Source of the DNA: Methylotenera sp.
GTDB taxonomy: Bacteria; Pseudomonadota; Gammaproteobacteria; Burkholderiales; Methylophilaceae
Length of the DNA stretch: 64,000 bases
Reading direction: 5' to 3'
Assembly: GCA_020622105.1 (NCBI GenBank)
Contig: JAHRYP010000007.1
Span: 49,825 to 113,824, forward strand
Part shown: positions 53,964 to 62,527 of the stretch, piece by piece
How positions within the stretch are numbered: position 1 is the first letter of the stretch
Layout: every line of letters starts with the position of its first letter
Notes under the pieces: generated by a model
Database searches by the model: none
The model's input: only the letters and a program-made list of their open reading frames with translations
Told to the model about the DNA's origin: nothing
Position numbers and translations under genes: made by a program

Positions 53964-54470
53964 GAGACGCTTAACAGTAATTATAGAGACCCATGAGTCT
54001 CTATATTAATAATTGATAATTTATATTGCATGGCTGAAACCCCTTGTCTTTTCTTGGTTTTATTGTTTCTTAGTCACTATATTGAAATATTAATATAGTG
54101 ACGTAGCCTGATTGAATTGATTGTAATTTAATTTTAATTTCTATTGAAATTTATTGAAGATATGACTGGCAGCTTTGTCCCCGCTTGGCTGACTTTCAAC
54201 TGGATTACATGCACGACAGAATTGGGTCGCATGCTTACATTAAAAATCTTAATATCTACCTATAATTAACTTGATGGCAATTGTATTGGTAAATGCTTTG
54301 GTTCCATTTCAGCATGTTTCGTGATAGATTTTTTACTGGTGAATAGTTTTATATAGATATGGATGTTAAGTGTTTTGCAGGGACGAAATCAGGCTGAATT
54401 TTTGTCTGGTTATGGCAGGTAGAACCAAACTGGTTAAAAAATAATAACTTCACTTAAAGGATGCCAACTA
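53964..54470. other. 507-bp AT-rich spacer upstream of gcvH
   Basis: No gene is visible. A perfect inverted repeat GTCACTATATT-8 bases-AATATAGTGAC lies at 54073-54102. I looked for a glycine riboswitch in front of gcvH and do not see its conserved cores. The end of the spacer contains AAAGGATG, the gcvH Shine-Dalgarno. Confidence 0.55.
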
Positions 54471-54848
54471 ATGAGTAAGATCAGATATACCCAGGAACAC
54501 GAATGGCTGCTTGAAGACGATGGTCTGGTGACTGTTGGCATTACGGGTTTCGCCCAAGCGCAGCTGGGTGATCTGGTCTACATACAGTTGCCGGAAATAG
54601 CTAAGGCAATTGCCAAGGGTCAAGAGGCCGCGATAATCGAGTCGGTTAAGGCTGCAAGTGAAATCAAGATGCCAGTTACAGGGGTTATCATTGAAGTAAA
54701 TACAATTCTTAATGATGAGCCCGGGAAGGTCAATGAGGACCCTATGGGAGCGGGATGGTTTTTCAAGCTGAAAATGAATGACCCTGGCGAGCTAGATAGC
54801 TTCATGGATGAGTCAGCTTACGCTGCGTTTGTGAAGGATATGGATTAG
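54471..54848 (+). CDS. gcvH: Glycine cleavage system H protein
   Basis: A 125-residue lipoyl carrier that shuttles the aminomethyl group between GcvP, GcvT and GcvL. The lipoylation site is the Lys in IIESVKAASE (about residue 60), inside the expected beta hairpin, preceded by YTQEHEWL and followed by GKVNEDPMGAGWFFKLK. AAAGGA precedes the ATG. It is first gene of the gcvH-gcvP-gcvT set; the shared L protein (lipoamide dehydrogenase) is not here. Confidence 0.96.
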   Translation: MSKIRYTQEHEWLLEDDGLVTVGITGFAQAQLGDLVYIQLPEIAKAIAKGQEAAIIESVKAASEIKMPVTGVIIEVNTILNDEPGKVNEDPMGAGWFFKLKMNDPGELDSFMDESAYAAFVKDMD

Positions 54849-54897
54849 TGCTCTGACCCCTTGATCATAAAATTTAATAATTGGGACGGATGTAATC

Positions 54898-57765
54898 ATG
54901 GCCAAGTCAAGACCTGCGTTTGATGATTTACAGCAGCACACCGCCTTTGTCGGCCGTCATATCGGGCCGGATAACAATGAACAAAAAACGATGCTGGCAG
55001 CGCTTGGCTTTGATTCAATGGATGCATTTATTCGCAAGGTCATTCCAGCCGAGATTCTGTCAACGCAACCGCTAAAACTCAAAAGTGCCCTCAGCGAAGC
55101 CGAAACGCTTGAGGCGTTGCGCCGCATCGCGGCCAAGAATCAGCTCTTTAAATCGTATATCGGTATGGGTTACTACAACTGTCATACACCGACTGTTATT
55201 TTGCGCAATCTGCTGGAAAACCCTGCCTGGTACACTGCTTATACGCCGTATCAGCCAGAGATTTCGCAAGGCCGGCTTGAGGCGCTGCTCAATTTTCAGA
55301 CGATGGTGACAGACCTGACCGGTATGGAGATCGCCAATGCCTCACTGCTGGACGAAGCTGCCGCAGCAGCTGAAGCAATGGCTTTTTGCCAGCGAGTGTC
55401 AAAAAGCCAGAGTAAGATTTTTTTTGTTTCGCAGGACTGTTACCCGCAAACCATTGATGTGGTGCGTACGCGAGCTGCACCGATTGGAATCGATGTGGTG
55501 GTGGGCGACCACCGTACTGATCTGGCAGCACTGGAATGTTTCGGCGTGTTGTTGCAATACCCGGCACTTAGCGGAGAGATTCACGATTACACTGATACGG
55601 TGACCATGGCTCACGGTAAAGATGCGCTGGTGGTGGTTGCCGCTGACTTGCTGGCACTCACCTTGCTTAAGCCGCCTGGCGAGTTCGGTGCTGATGTCGC
55701 TATCGGTAGCGCACAGCGTTTTGGTGTGCCGCTCGGTTATGGTGGTCCGCATGCTGCTTATTTTGCTACCAGGGATGATTACAAGCGCTTGATGCCCGGA
55801 CGCATAGTCGGTGTGTCAGTCGACAGTCGCGGCGAGAAGGCTTATCGGCTGGCAATACAGACCCGTGAACAGCATATCCGCCGTGAAAAAGCGACCAGTA
55901 ATATTTGTACCGCGCAAGTGCTGCTCGCCAATATTTCCAGTATGTATGCGGTCTACCACGGACCGCAAGGGCTGAAGACTATTGCCCAGCGTGTACATCG
56001 GCTGAGCACGACGTTGGCCCAGGGCTTGCGTCAACTGCAGTTCGTGGTTTTGAAATCAGCCTTCTTTGACACTATTACCATACACACCGGCGGCCATACT
56101 CAGGACATTCACGCAAACGCACGTAGCCACTCCATCAATTTGCGGCCGATCGATGACGAAAGTATCGGTATTTCGCTGGATGAAACGACCACTCGTGAGG
56201 AAGTGGAAACGATATGGCGCATATTTGCCGCTGAGGGCAAAACGTTGCCATCATTCAGTGAAATAGAGGCAGTGGTTGCCGATTGCATCCCGGCGGCGCT
56301 AGTGCGCACCGGTGATTTTCTTACACACCCGGTATTCAATAGCCACCGGTCAGAAACGCAGATGCTGCGGTACTTGAGAATGCTTGCAGATAAAGATCTG
56401 GCACTCGACCGTGCGATGATTCCCCTCGGCTCATGTACGATGAAACTGAATGCTACCACTCAGATGATTCCTGTTACCTGGCAGGAATTTGGTGCTATTC
56501 ATCCGTTTGCACCGCTTAACCAGACAATGGGTTATCAGCAACTGATATCAGAGCTTGAACAAATGCTATGTGTTTGCACTGGTTACGATGCAGTCTCGCT
56601 GCAACCGAACGCAGGCTCGCAGGGTGAGTTTGCCGGCCTGATGGCGATCAGGGCCTACCATCAAAGCCGCGGCGAGGGACAGCGCAATATATGCCTGATC
56701 CCAAGCTCAGCACACGGCACCAATCCAGCCTCGGCTCACATGGCTGGCATGCAGGTGGTGGTAGTGCAGTGTGATGATCAGGGCAATGTTGATGTCGCTG
56801 ATCTTCGCGCCAAGGCCGACAGTCACGCGCAGGACTTGGCTGCCCTGATGATTACTTACCCATCAACGCACGGCGTTTTTGAACCGGCAATCAGCGAGAT
56901 TTGCGAGATCGTTCATAGCCATGGTGGTCAGGTTTATATTGACGGTGCGAACATGAACGCAATGGTTGGCTTATGCGCGCCGGGAATGTTCGGTGGCGAC
57001 GTATCGCACTTCAACCTGCACAAGACCTTCTGCATTCCACATGGCGGCGGCGGTCCCGGTGTTGGTCCGATTGGCGTTAAGGCACATCTGGCGCCGTTCC
57101 TGCCCGGACATCGCATGCTGGAAAACGGTATCGCTCCAGTTTCTGCAGCGCCTTGGGGCAGTGCCAGCATTCTTCCAATCAGCTGGGCTTATATCACGCT
57201 GATGGGGGCGCAGGGGCTTAAGCAGGCGAGTCAGGTGGCCATTCTCAACGCCAACTATATCGTTTCGCGTTTGGCGCCGCACTACCCAATCATGTATACA
57301 GGTACGAACGGTACTGTCGCTCATGAATGCATTGTTGATCTGCGCCCTTTGAAAGACAAGACCGGTATTACTGTGGATGACGTGGCGAAACGTTTGATGG
57401 ATTTCAGTTTTCATGCACCGACGATGTCGTTTCCAGTGCCCGGCACCTTGATGATCGAGCCGACCGAGAGTGAGTCGAAAGCAGAACTTGACCGTTTTTG
57501 TGATGCAATGATTGCTATCCGCGAAGAAATTCGCGCAGTGGAAAACGGTAGCATAGCAGCAGAAGATACGGCACTAAGGCATGCACCGCACACTATTCTG
57601 GATATTACGGAAGAATGGGATCGGGTTTACTCGCGTGAACAGGCGGTATTTCCGATACATGCACTAAAATCTAATAAGTACTGGCCTCCAGTGGGGCGGG
57701 TTGATAATGTTTATGGTGACCGTAACCTAATTTGTGTGTGCCCACCAATGTCAGATTATGAGTAA
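54898..57765 (+). CDS. gcvP: Glycine dehydrogenase (decarboxylating), P protein
   Basis: A 955-residue full-length fused P protein (N- and C-terminal halves). It starts [21 protein letters not shown]; the PLP Lys is in [18 protein letters not shown] and the Gly-rich [19 protein letters not shown] and [11 protein letters not shown] motifs are in order. It decarboxylates glycine and passes the methylamine to GcvH. It follows gcvH after 49 bases. Frame and length are intact. Confidence 0.97.
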   Translation: MAKSRPAFDDLQQHTAFVGRHIGPDNNEQKTMLAALGFDSMDAFIRKVIPAEILSTQPLKLKSALSEAETLEALRRIAAKNQLFKSYIGMGYYNCHTPTVILRNLLENPAWYTAYTPYQPEISQGRLEALLNFQTMVTDLTGMEIANASLLDEAAAAAEAMAFCQRVSKSQSKIFFVSQDCYPQTIDVVRTRAAPIGIDVVVGDHRTDLAALECFGVLLQYPALSGEIHDYTDTVTMAHGKDALVVVAADLLALTLLKPPGEFGADVAIGSAQRFGVPLGYGGPHAAYFATRDDYKRLMPGRIVGVSVDSRGEKAYRLAIQTREQHIRREKATSNICTAQVLLANISSMYAVYHGPQGLKTIAQRVHRLSTTLAQGLRQLQFVVLKSAFFDTITIHTGGHTQDIHANARSHSINLRPIDDESIGISLDETTTREEVETIWRIFAAEGKTLPSFSEIEAVVADCIPAALVRTGDFLTHPVFNSHRSETQMLRYLRMLADKDLALDRAMIPLGSCTMKLNATTQMIPVTWQEFGAIHPFAPLNQTMGYQQLISELEQMLCVCTGYDAVSLQPNAGSQGEFAGLMAIRAYHQSRGEGQRNICLIPSSAHGTNPASAHMAGMQVVVVQCDDQGNVDVADLRAKADSHAQDLAALMITYPSTHGVFEPAISEICEIVHSHGGQVYIDGANMNAMVGLCAPGMFGGDVSHFNLHKTFCIPHGGGGPGVGPIGVKAHLAPFLPGHRMLENGIAPVSAAPWGSASILPISWAYITLMGAQGLKQASQVAILNANYIVSRLAPHYPIMYTGTNGTVAHECIVDLRPLKDKTGITVDDVAKRLMDFSFHAPTMSFPVPGTLMIEPTESESKAELDRFCDAMIAIREEIRAVENGSIAAEDTALRHAPHTILDITEEWDRVYSREQAVFPIHALKSNKYWPPVGRVDNVYGDRNLICVCPPMSDYE

Positions 57766-57873
57766 ATGTTTAACCTGAATTAGCGTTTGTTTGCTCGGTG
57801 TTTGCCCTCTTATTCTTAATAAGAAGGAAATGCGGGATTAAGTATTACTTGGTATTTGATAGTTAATGAATAA

Positions 57874-59016
57874 ATGAAAGAAACCATTTATATGAACACA
57901 GTTACTGAGCATCTGGCACACACACCGCTGTATAAGCTGCATATGGAACTAGGTGCCAGAATGGTGCCTTTCGCTGACTATGAGATGCCGCTTCAATATC
58001 CGATGGGCATACTGAAAGAACATATCCATACCCGGAGTAAGGCAGGGCTGTTTGATGTGTCACATATGGGGCAGGTGCGGCTGACAGGTGAAAATGCAGC
58101 CGTAGCATTAGAAACGCTCGTACCGGTTGATATTGTCGACCTTGATATAAACCGCCAGCGTTATGCGCTATTTACCAATGAACAGGGCGGAATTCTGGAT
58201 GACCTGATGGTTTCCAATGGCGGTGATCATCTGTTTCTTGTGGTTAATGCGGCCTGCAAGCAGCAGGATATTGCTTATTTACGTCAGCATCTTTCTGGTC
58301 AATGTACGATTGAAGAACTCAGTGACCGGGCACTCCTGGCTTTGCAGGGACCGGAAGCCGGTGCTGTAATGGCACGGCTTGCACCTGAAACTGCAAAAAT
58401 GATATTCATGGATACCGCAACAGTAACGCTGGTTGGTGTTGAATGTTTTATCAGCAGATCCGGCTACACGGGTGAAGATGGCTTTGAGATTTCGGTACCG
58501 AACGAACAGGCTGAGGCGCTTGCGCGGCTGCTGCTGGCACAGCCAGAAGTGGCGCTGATTGGTCTTGGTGCAAGAGATTCGCTGAGGTTGGAAGCAGGGC
58601 TTTGTCTGTACGGCCATGATATGGATACCCATACAACGCCGATAGAAGCAAGCCTGTCATGGGCTTTATCAAAAGTCCGCCGTGCAGGGGGGGGGCGGGC
58701 TGGCGGCTACCCGGGTGCCGATATCATCCAGGGTCAGCTTGCGTCCGGAGTAGAACGTAAACGAGTAGGTTTGTTAGCTAAGGATCGTGTACCAGTACGT
58801 GACGGCGCACAAATTCTTGATGCCCATGAAAATGTAGTCGGCCAGGTTACCAGCGGAAGCTTTGGACCAACTTTAGGCGGTCCGGTGGCGATGGGGTATG
58901 TAGAAATAGCACACACTCAATTAGGGACATTGTTGCATGCTAATGTACGCGGCAAGGCGGTGCCGATTGAAGTTGCCAAAACACCTTTTATAACTCTGCG
59001 CTATTACCGCGGTTGA
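57874..59016 (+). CDS. gcvT: Aminomethyltransferase, T protein
   Basis: A ~375-380-residue folate-dependent T protein: TPLYKLHMELGARMVPFADYEMPLQY, the FDVSHMGQVRL block, SRSGYTGEDGFEI, LRLEAGLCLYGHD and the C-terminal GCV_T_C region (VTSGSFGPTLGGPVAMGYV). It gives methylene-THF and ammonia. The start could be ATG 57874 or the in-frame ATG 57892; neither has a strong Shine-Dalgarno. Codons for VRRAGGGRAGG include a run of nine G (58687-58695). The frame is intact here. It is 108 bases after gcvP. Confidence 0.95.
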   Translation: MKETIYMNTVTEHLAHTPLYKLHMELGARMVPFADYEMPLQYPMGILKEHIHTRSKAGLFDVSHMGQVRLTGENAAVALETLVPVDIVDLDINRQRYALFTNEQGGILDDLMVSNGGDHLFLVVNAACKQQDIAYLRQHLSGQCTIEELSDRALLALQGPEAGAVMARLAPETAKMIFMDTATVTLVGVECFISRSGYTGEDGFEISVPNEQAEALARLLLAQPEVALIGLGARDSLRLEAGLCLYGHDMDTHTTPIEASLSWALSKVRRAGGGRAGGYPGADIIQGQLASGVERKRVGLLAKDRVPVRDGAQILDAHENVVGQVTSGSFGPTLGGPVAMGYVEIAHTQLGTLLHANVRGKAVPIEVAKTPFITLRYYRG

Positions 59017-59459
59017 ATCAGCAGCCATCTACAGTTTTACCTGTAAATTATGCGCGTTACCTTATCCTTTTTAATCTAAATTGATGCACGAATAAGCGTT
59101 ATGGCAGCGTTTTATGCCTCCTAAGCTACGTGCTTTTATCTACCTTGCGTTAATTGGCTAAGAAACTTGCGGTTTATGGGGGTGTTTAATTGAAGCTTAT
59201 GTTGCTTCTTGGTAACGCAAGTGATTGATTCATCATGGTTGTAATTTACTGCATTTAAGTAAGGCTACATTTATTTATATCTATTGAAGAATGGCTCATC
59301 TCGGCAGAAAGCGGACTTTCATAGTGTTGATATAGCTCTGCCAGTTTACAATAAAGTAAATGTCCAAATTCTATGGTCTAGTGGTAATTCATTTTGGACT
59401 CAATTAAGTCAAAACTTACACAAAACAACACTTCTAAAGGGAACAAATCATTCTTATGA
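59017..59459. other. Spacer between gcvT and the bd oxidase genes
   Basis: It holds the lysR relic (59104-59148) and an open plus-strand frame without ATG (59263-59463). No complete gene is seen. Confidence 0.6.
59104..59148 (+). repeat. 45-bp direct repeat, copy 2 (relic of lysR 3' end)
   Basis: Near-identical to 53220-53264, which encodes QRFMPPKLRAFIDLA in the LysR gene. Here it is outside any gene and homology ends abruptly on both sides. Two substitutions are seen. Confidence 0.85.
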
Positions 59460-59463
59460 TTAA
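59263..59463 (+). pseudogene. Orphan open frame, possible gene remnant
   Basis: A 66-codon frame free of stops but without ATG (TTG at 59284). It reads ...RQKADFHSVDIALPVYNK, then VNVQILWSSGNSFWTQLSQ and ends KGTNHSYD. The composition is protein-like, so it may be the 3' end of a lost gene. Chance cannot be excluded for this length, and I know no family. Confidence 0.25.
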
Positions 59464-59591
59464 GATTTGTATCCCGCTACAACCATTAAAAACTTAATAC
59501 CCCAGCTTAAAATCACTACAAGTAACACACTTGAGAACCATAAAATTACCAACCAAATTATACGTTTTAACCAGACTTTATCTTTTTCCAT
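59460..59591 (-). CDS. DUF2474 small membrane protein of the bd oxidase operon
   Basis: A 43-residue ORF (ATG 59591, TAA 59460) directly downstream of cydB with a 20-base gap. It reads KVWLKRIIWLVILWFSSVLL followed by VVILSWGIKFLMVVAG: one amphipathic start and one membrane helix. This fits DUF2474 proteins, which follow cydAB/cioAB in many proteobacteria and probably play the CydX-type stabilising role. AAACAAAATGGAA region gives only a weak Shine-Dalgarno. Confidence 0.75.
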   Translation of the reverse strand: MEKDKVWLKRIIWLVILWFSSVLLVVILSWGIKFLMVVAGYKS

Positions 59592-59611
59592 TTTGTTTGG
59601 TACTCATTGAG

Positions 59612-60619
59612 TTAATGGTAATGATCATCTTTTGAGACTTTGCCACGAAAAACATAATAGCCCCACGCAGTATAAGCAAGAATTAGCGGAATGATAATGA
59701 GGGCTCCAAAGAGTGCAAAGCTTTGACTGGAGTGTGGTGAAGATGCAGCATATATTGAAATATTTGGCGGGATAATGTTGGGCCAAATACTGATGCCTAG
59801 TCCCAAATATCCCAAAAAAACCATTCCCAGTGAATAAATAAAAGGAGAAATATTGGCTTTGTCGTTCAAGGATTTTTGCAATTTATAAAAGACATAAGCC
59901 ATTATTAACGGTATTGGGGATAACCAAAGAATGTTGGGTAGTGTAAACCAGCGCTCAGCGATTTGGTTACTAAGCAAAGGCGTCCATATGCTCACGACTA
60001 CGATAATTGCTAAAAGTATAAACGCTAGAATTCGTGCCAATCGATAGCTATTGTTTTGTAGCTCCCCTGAAGTCTTCATAATAAGCCAAGTGCTACCGAG
60101 TAGAGCATATGTCACTACCAATCCAGCGGCTGTAAATAACGAAAATGGCGTTATCCAATCTAGCGGACCGCCTGCGTACTTTCCATCTATGACATTAATT
60201 CCATTAATGTATGCGCCCAAAACTAACCCTTGAAACAAGGTTGCAACAATAGACCCAAATATAAAAGCTTTATCCCAGAAATGACGCTCATGTTCGTGTG
60301 CTTTAAATCGAAATTCAAAAGCCACACCACGTAGTATTAATGCCAATAACATCAGAATTATTGGCATATAAAATGCACTTAAAATTACTGAATAAGCCAA
60401 GGGAAAAGCGGCTAAAAGCCCAGCCCCACCTAATACCAGCCATGTCTCATTACCATCCCATACAGGTGCGATCGTATTCATCATAATGTCGCGGTCAGTC
60501 TTATCTGTAAAGAATGGATAAAGTATGCCAATCCCAAGGTCAAAACCATCCATCATGATATACATCATGATGCCGAACAAAATGACGATTGCCCAAATTA
60601 ACGGTAGATCAAAACTCAT
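59612..60619 (-). CDS. cydB: Cytochrome bd-type ubiquinol oxidase subunit II
   Basis: A 335-residue membrane subunit with nine hydrophobic helices; FDLPLIWAIVILFGIMMYIMMDGFDLGIG at the N-terminus and WDGNETWLVLGG are diagnostic. It partners CydA as a terminal quinol oxidase reducing oxygen to water with high affinity or cyanide tolerance. I start at ATG 60619 because GGAGG lies 7 bases upstream; the longer frame overlaps cydA. The start is one base after the cydA stop. Confidence 0.96.
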   Translation of the reverse strand: MSFDLPLIWAIVILFGIMMYIMMDGFDLGIGILYPFFTDKTDRDIMMNTIAPVWDGNETWLVLGGAGLLAAFPLAYSVILSAFYMPIILMLLALILRGVAFEFRFKAHEHERHFWDKAFIFGSIVATLFQGLVLGAYINGINVIDGKYAGGPLDWITPFSLFTAAGLVVTYALLGSTWLIMKTSGELQNNSYRLARILAFILLAIIVVVSIWTPLLSNQIAERWFTLPNILWLSPIPLIMAYVFYKLQKSLNDKANISPFIYSLGMVFLGYLGLGISIWPNIIPPNISIYAASSPHSSQSFALFGALIIIPLILAYTAWGYYVFRGKVSKDDHYH

Positions 60620-60620
60620 A

Positions 60621-62054
60621 TTAATCCTCCTTTCTTTCAGAAGGCATTGGATGCGGCGGATGAAATTCCGCTGCAATAATAAAGTCTTTGACTTCATTTT
60701 TGTTCATAGAAAATGCATCGCCTTGTAAAGACTCATTTGGCTTAGGACCAATGCGAAGCAGACGCAGTAAATAGATGACTCCTGTGCCAAAAATCGTCAG
60801 ATAAATAACAATGAATAGCGTTAAGCTAATACTCAGCTCAGGAACACTATGTTTAGTTACTGCATCAGCAGTACGCATAAGGCCATATACAATCCACGGC
60901 TGGCGACCAATCTCGGTCGTATACCATCCTGCAAGCATTGCCACGATACCAGTAGGACCCATAACCAAAGCAAAGCGCAGAAAAAATTTATTGTGATAAA
61001 GGTTCTTTTTCCAGCGTGCCCATAAAGAAAATAAACTTAACAAAATCATAAGCAACCCTAACCCCACCATCACACGAAACGTCCAGAATACAATTGTGGA
61101 GTTAGGTCGATCTGCTGTGGAAAAATCTTTGAGTGCTGGTATTTGCTCAGTCCAGGAATGACGTAAAATCAAGCTACCTAAATTTGGAATAGCTACTTCG
61201 AAGTGATTTTTTTCCTCGACCATATCAGGCCAGCCAAATAATACTAATGGAGAAGCTTTACCAGGCACATTCTCCCAATGCCCTTCAATAGCGGCAATCT
61301 TAGCGGGCTGATATTTTAAGGTATTCAATCCATGAAAATCACCAACTATTGCTTGTAATGGCGAGACGATTAATACCATCCACATGCCCATTGATAGCAT
61401 CTTACGGATCCCGATATTTGAATTACCTTTCAATATCTGCCACGCTGCGGCTGAAACAACTATAAGTGCAGTGGCTAGATAAGCCGCCAATACCATGTGT
61501 ATAAGACGGTATGGAAAAGATGGGTTGAAAATTATGGCAATCCAGTCCACGGGAATCACTCGGCCATTGATGATTTCAATCCCCTGTGGAGTGTGCATCC
61601 AACTATTAGACGCTAATATCCAAATGGCGGAGATTAAAGTGCCTATGGCAACCATGAATGTTGCTGCAAAATGAATGGCTGGGCCTACACGCGACCAACC
61701 AAAAAGCATCACTCCCAAAAAGCCTGCTTCTAAGAAAAATGCCGTGAGGACTTCATACGCCAATAATGGCCCTGTAACACTTCCTGCGAATGCCGAAAAC
61801 CCCGCCCAGTTAGTTCCGAACTGGTAAGCCATCACCAAACCTGAAACTACCCCCATTCCGAAGCATAAGGCAAAAATTTTAACCCAGAAATGATAAAGGT
61901 CTAGAAAAACAGCTTGCCTGGTCATTAACCAGCGCGCTTCAAGCACAAGTAAATAGCTCGCTAACCCAATAGATATAGCAGGAAAAACAATGTGAAAAGA
62001 TATAGTAAAACCAAATTGGATTCTGGCTAAATCTAGTGCTAGGTCAGGCATCAT
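60621..62054 (-). CDS. cydA: Cytochrome bd-type ubiquinol oxidase subunit I (CIO-like)
   Basis: A 477-residue subunit carrying the three haems. Seen: LARIQFGFTISFHIVFPAISIG with the haem His, the GRQPWIVYG motif, and the MGMWMVLIVSPLQAIVGDFHG segment with Met. The Q loop is short, and overall the sequence resembles cyanide-insensitive oxidases (CioA) rather than E. coli CydA. With cydB and the DUF2474 gene it is a compact operon on the minus strand. It would let the cell respire at low oxygen or under cyanide/sulfide/NO stress. Confidence 0.95.
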   Translation of the reverse strand: MMPDLALDLARIQFGFTISFHIVFPAISIGLASYLLVLEARWLMTRQAVFLDLYHFWVKIFALCFGMGVVSGLVMAYQFGTNWAGFSAFAGSVTGPLLAYEVLTAFFLEAGFLGVMLFGWSRVGPAIHFAATFMVAIGTLISAIWILASNSWMHTPQGIEIINGRVIPVDWIAIIFNPSFPYRLIHMVLAAYLATALIVVSAAAWQILKGNSNIGIRKMLSMGMWMVLIVSPLQAIVGDFHGLNTLKYQPAKIAAIEGHWENVPGKASPLVLFGWPDMVEEKNHFEVAIPNLGSLILRHSWTEQIPALKDFSTADRPNSTIVFWTFRVMVGLGLLMILLSLFSLWARWKKNLYHNKFFLRFALVMGPTGIVAMLAGWYTTEIGRQPWIVYGLMRTADAVTKHSVPELSISLTLFIVIYLTIFGTGVIYLLRLLRIGPKPNESLQGDAFSMNKNEVKDFIIAAEFHPPHPMPSERKED

Positions 62055-62098
62055 TCTTATCCTTAAACTGTTTCATCGCAAAGGTATACACTTGAGTT

Positions 62099-62110
62099 TT
62101 TTGATCAAAA
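62099..62110. promoter_or_regulatory. Short palindrome upstream of cydA
   Basis: TTTTGATCAAAA is a perfect 12-bp palindrome 45 bases before the cydA start. It shares TTGAT/ATCAA half-sites with FNR/ANR boxes but lacks the four-base spacer, so the regulator is unclear. Confidence 0.3.
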
Positions 62111-62190
62111 CCCCATCGATGACTTACAGAGCTCAAAAACATCATAATGTTTGAGTGACTTTACTAACGCTTTTATCTGACATTAAGAAC

Positions 62191-62315
62191 AGTAATAGAG
62201 GACAGGCCCCAATTAACTCACTAGCGATCTCAAGAACCGCAGTCATTCCTTGCTTCGGGGATCAGCGGCTCCATTTGAGCAATATTCGTTGCAGCAGGTG
62301 CTCTAATTACAACTT
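62191..62315. repeat. ~125-bp direct repeat, copy B
   Basis: Second copy of the unit at 48694-48820, beginning AGTAATAGAGGACAGGCCCC. It differs by scattered substitutions and a 2-base deletion around the middle. On the minus strand part of both copies could read IRAPAA-x-NIAQMEPLIPE, after which this copy is out of frame. The 473-bp spacer 62055-62527 otherwise shows no gene. Confidence 0.75.
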
Positions 62316-62527
62316 GTTTCATTTGACGAATAATTTGGCGATTATGGAATGATTGGGATGTGTATTTATAATAAAGTCTGGCCTTATTTACAGATGCTAA
62401 GTTTATAGAAACCGCTACTAGCATCTTATGCGTAAATTTCAGGGAGATAAAGGGGGCAAACCACGATTCCTAAGAAATCAATGGGCTCAGACTCTTCCTT
62501 TACAAAAATACTGCCTTTATTAAAGCG

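Noticed and set aside
53964..54470. Glycine riboswitch upstream of gcvH
   Set aside because: The conserved aptamer cores of tandem glycine riboswitches are not recognisable in this AT-rich spacer.
58600..58760. Frameshift in gcvT at the G9 tract
   Set aside because: The translation on both sides (SLSWALSKVRRAGGGRAGG then YPGADIIQGQLA) is continuous with the family, so the frame is intact as given.
62099..62110. FNR/ANR box upstream of cydA
   Set aside because: The half-sites abut without the four-base spacer of TTGAT-N4-ATCAA, so it is kept only as an unassigned palindrome.
62155..62424. Small overlapping frames in repeat copy B on both strands
   Set aside because: The two repeat copies differ by a 2-base indel that breaks the best frame, so neither is a conserved coding sequence.
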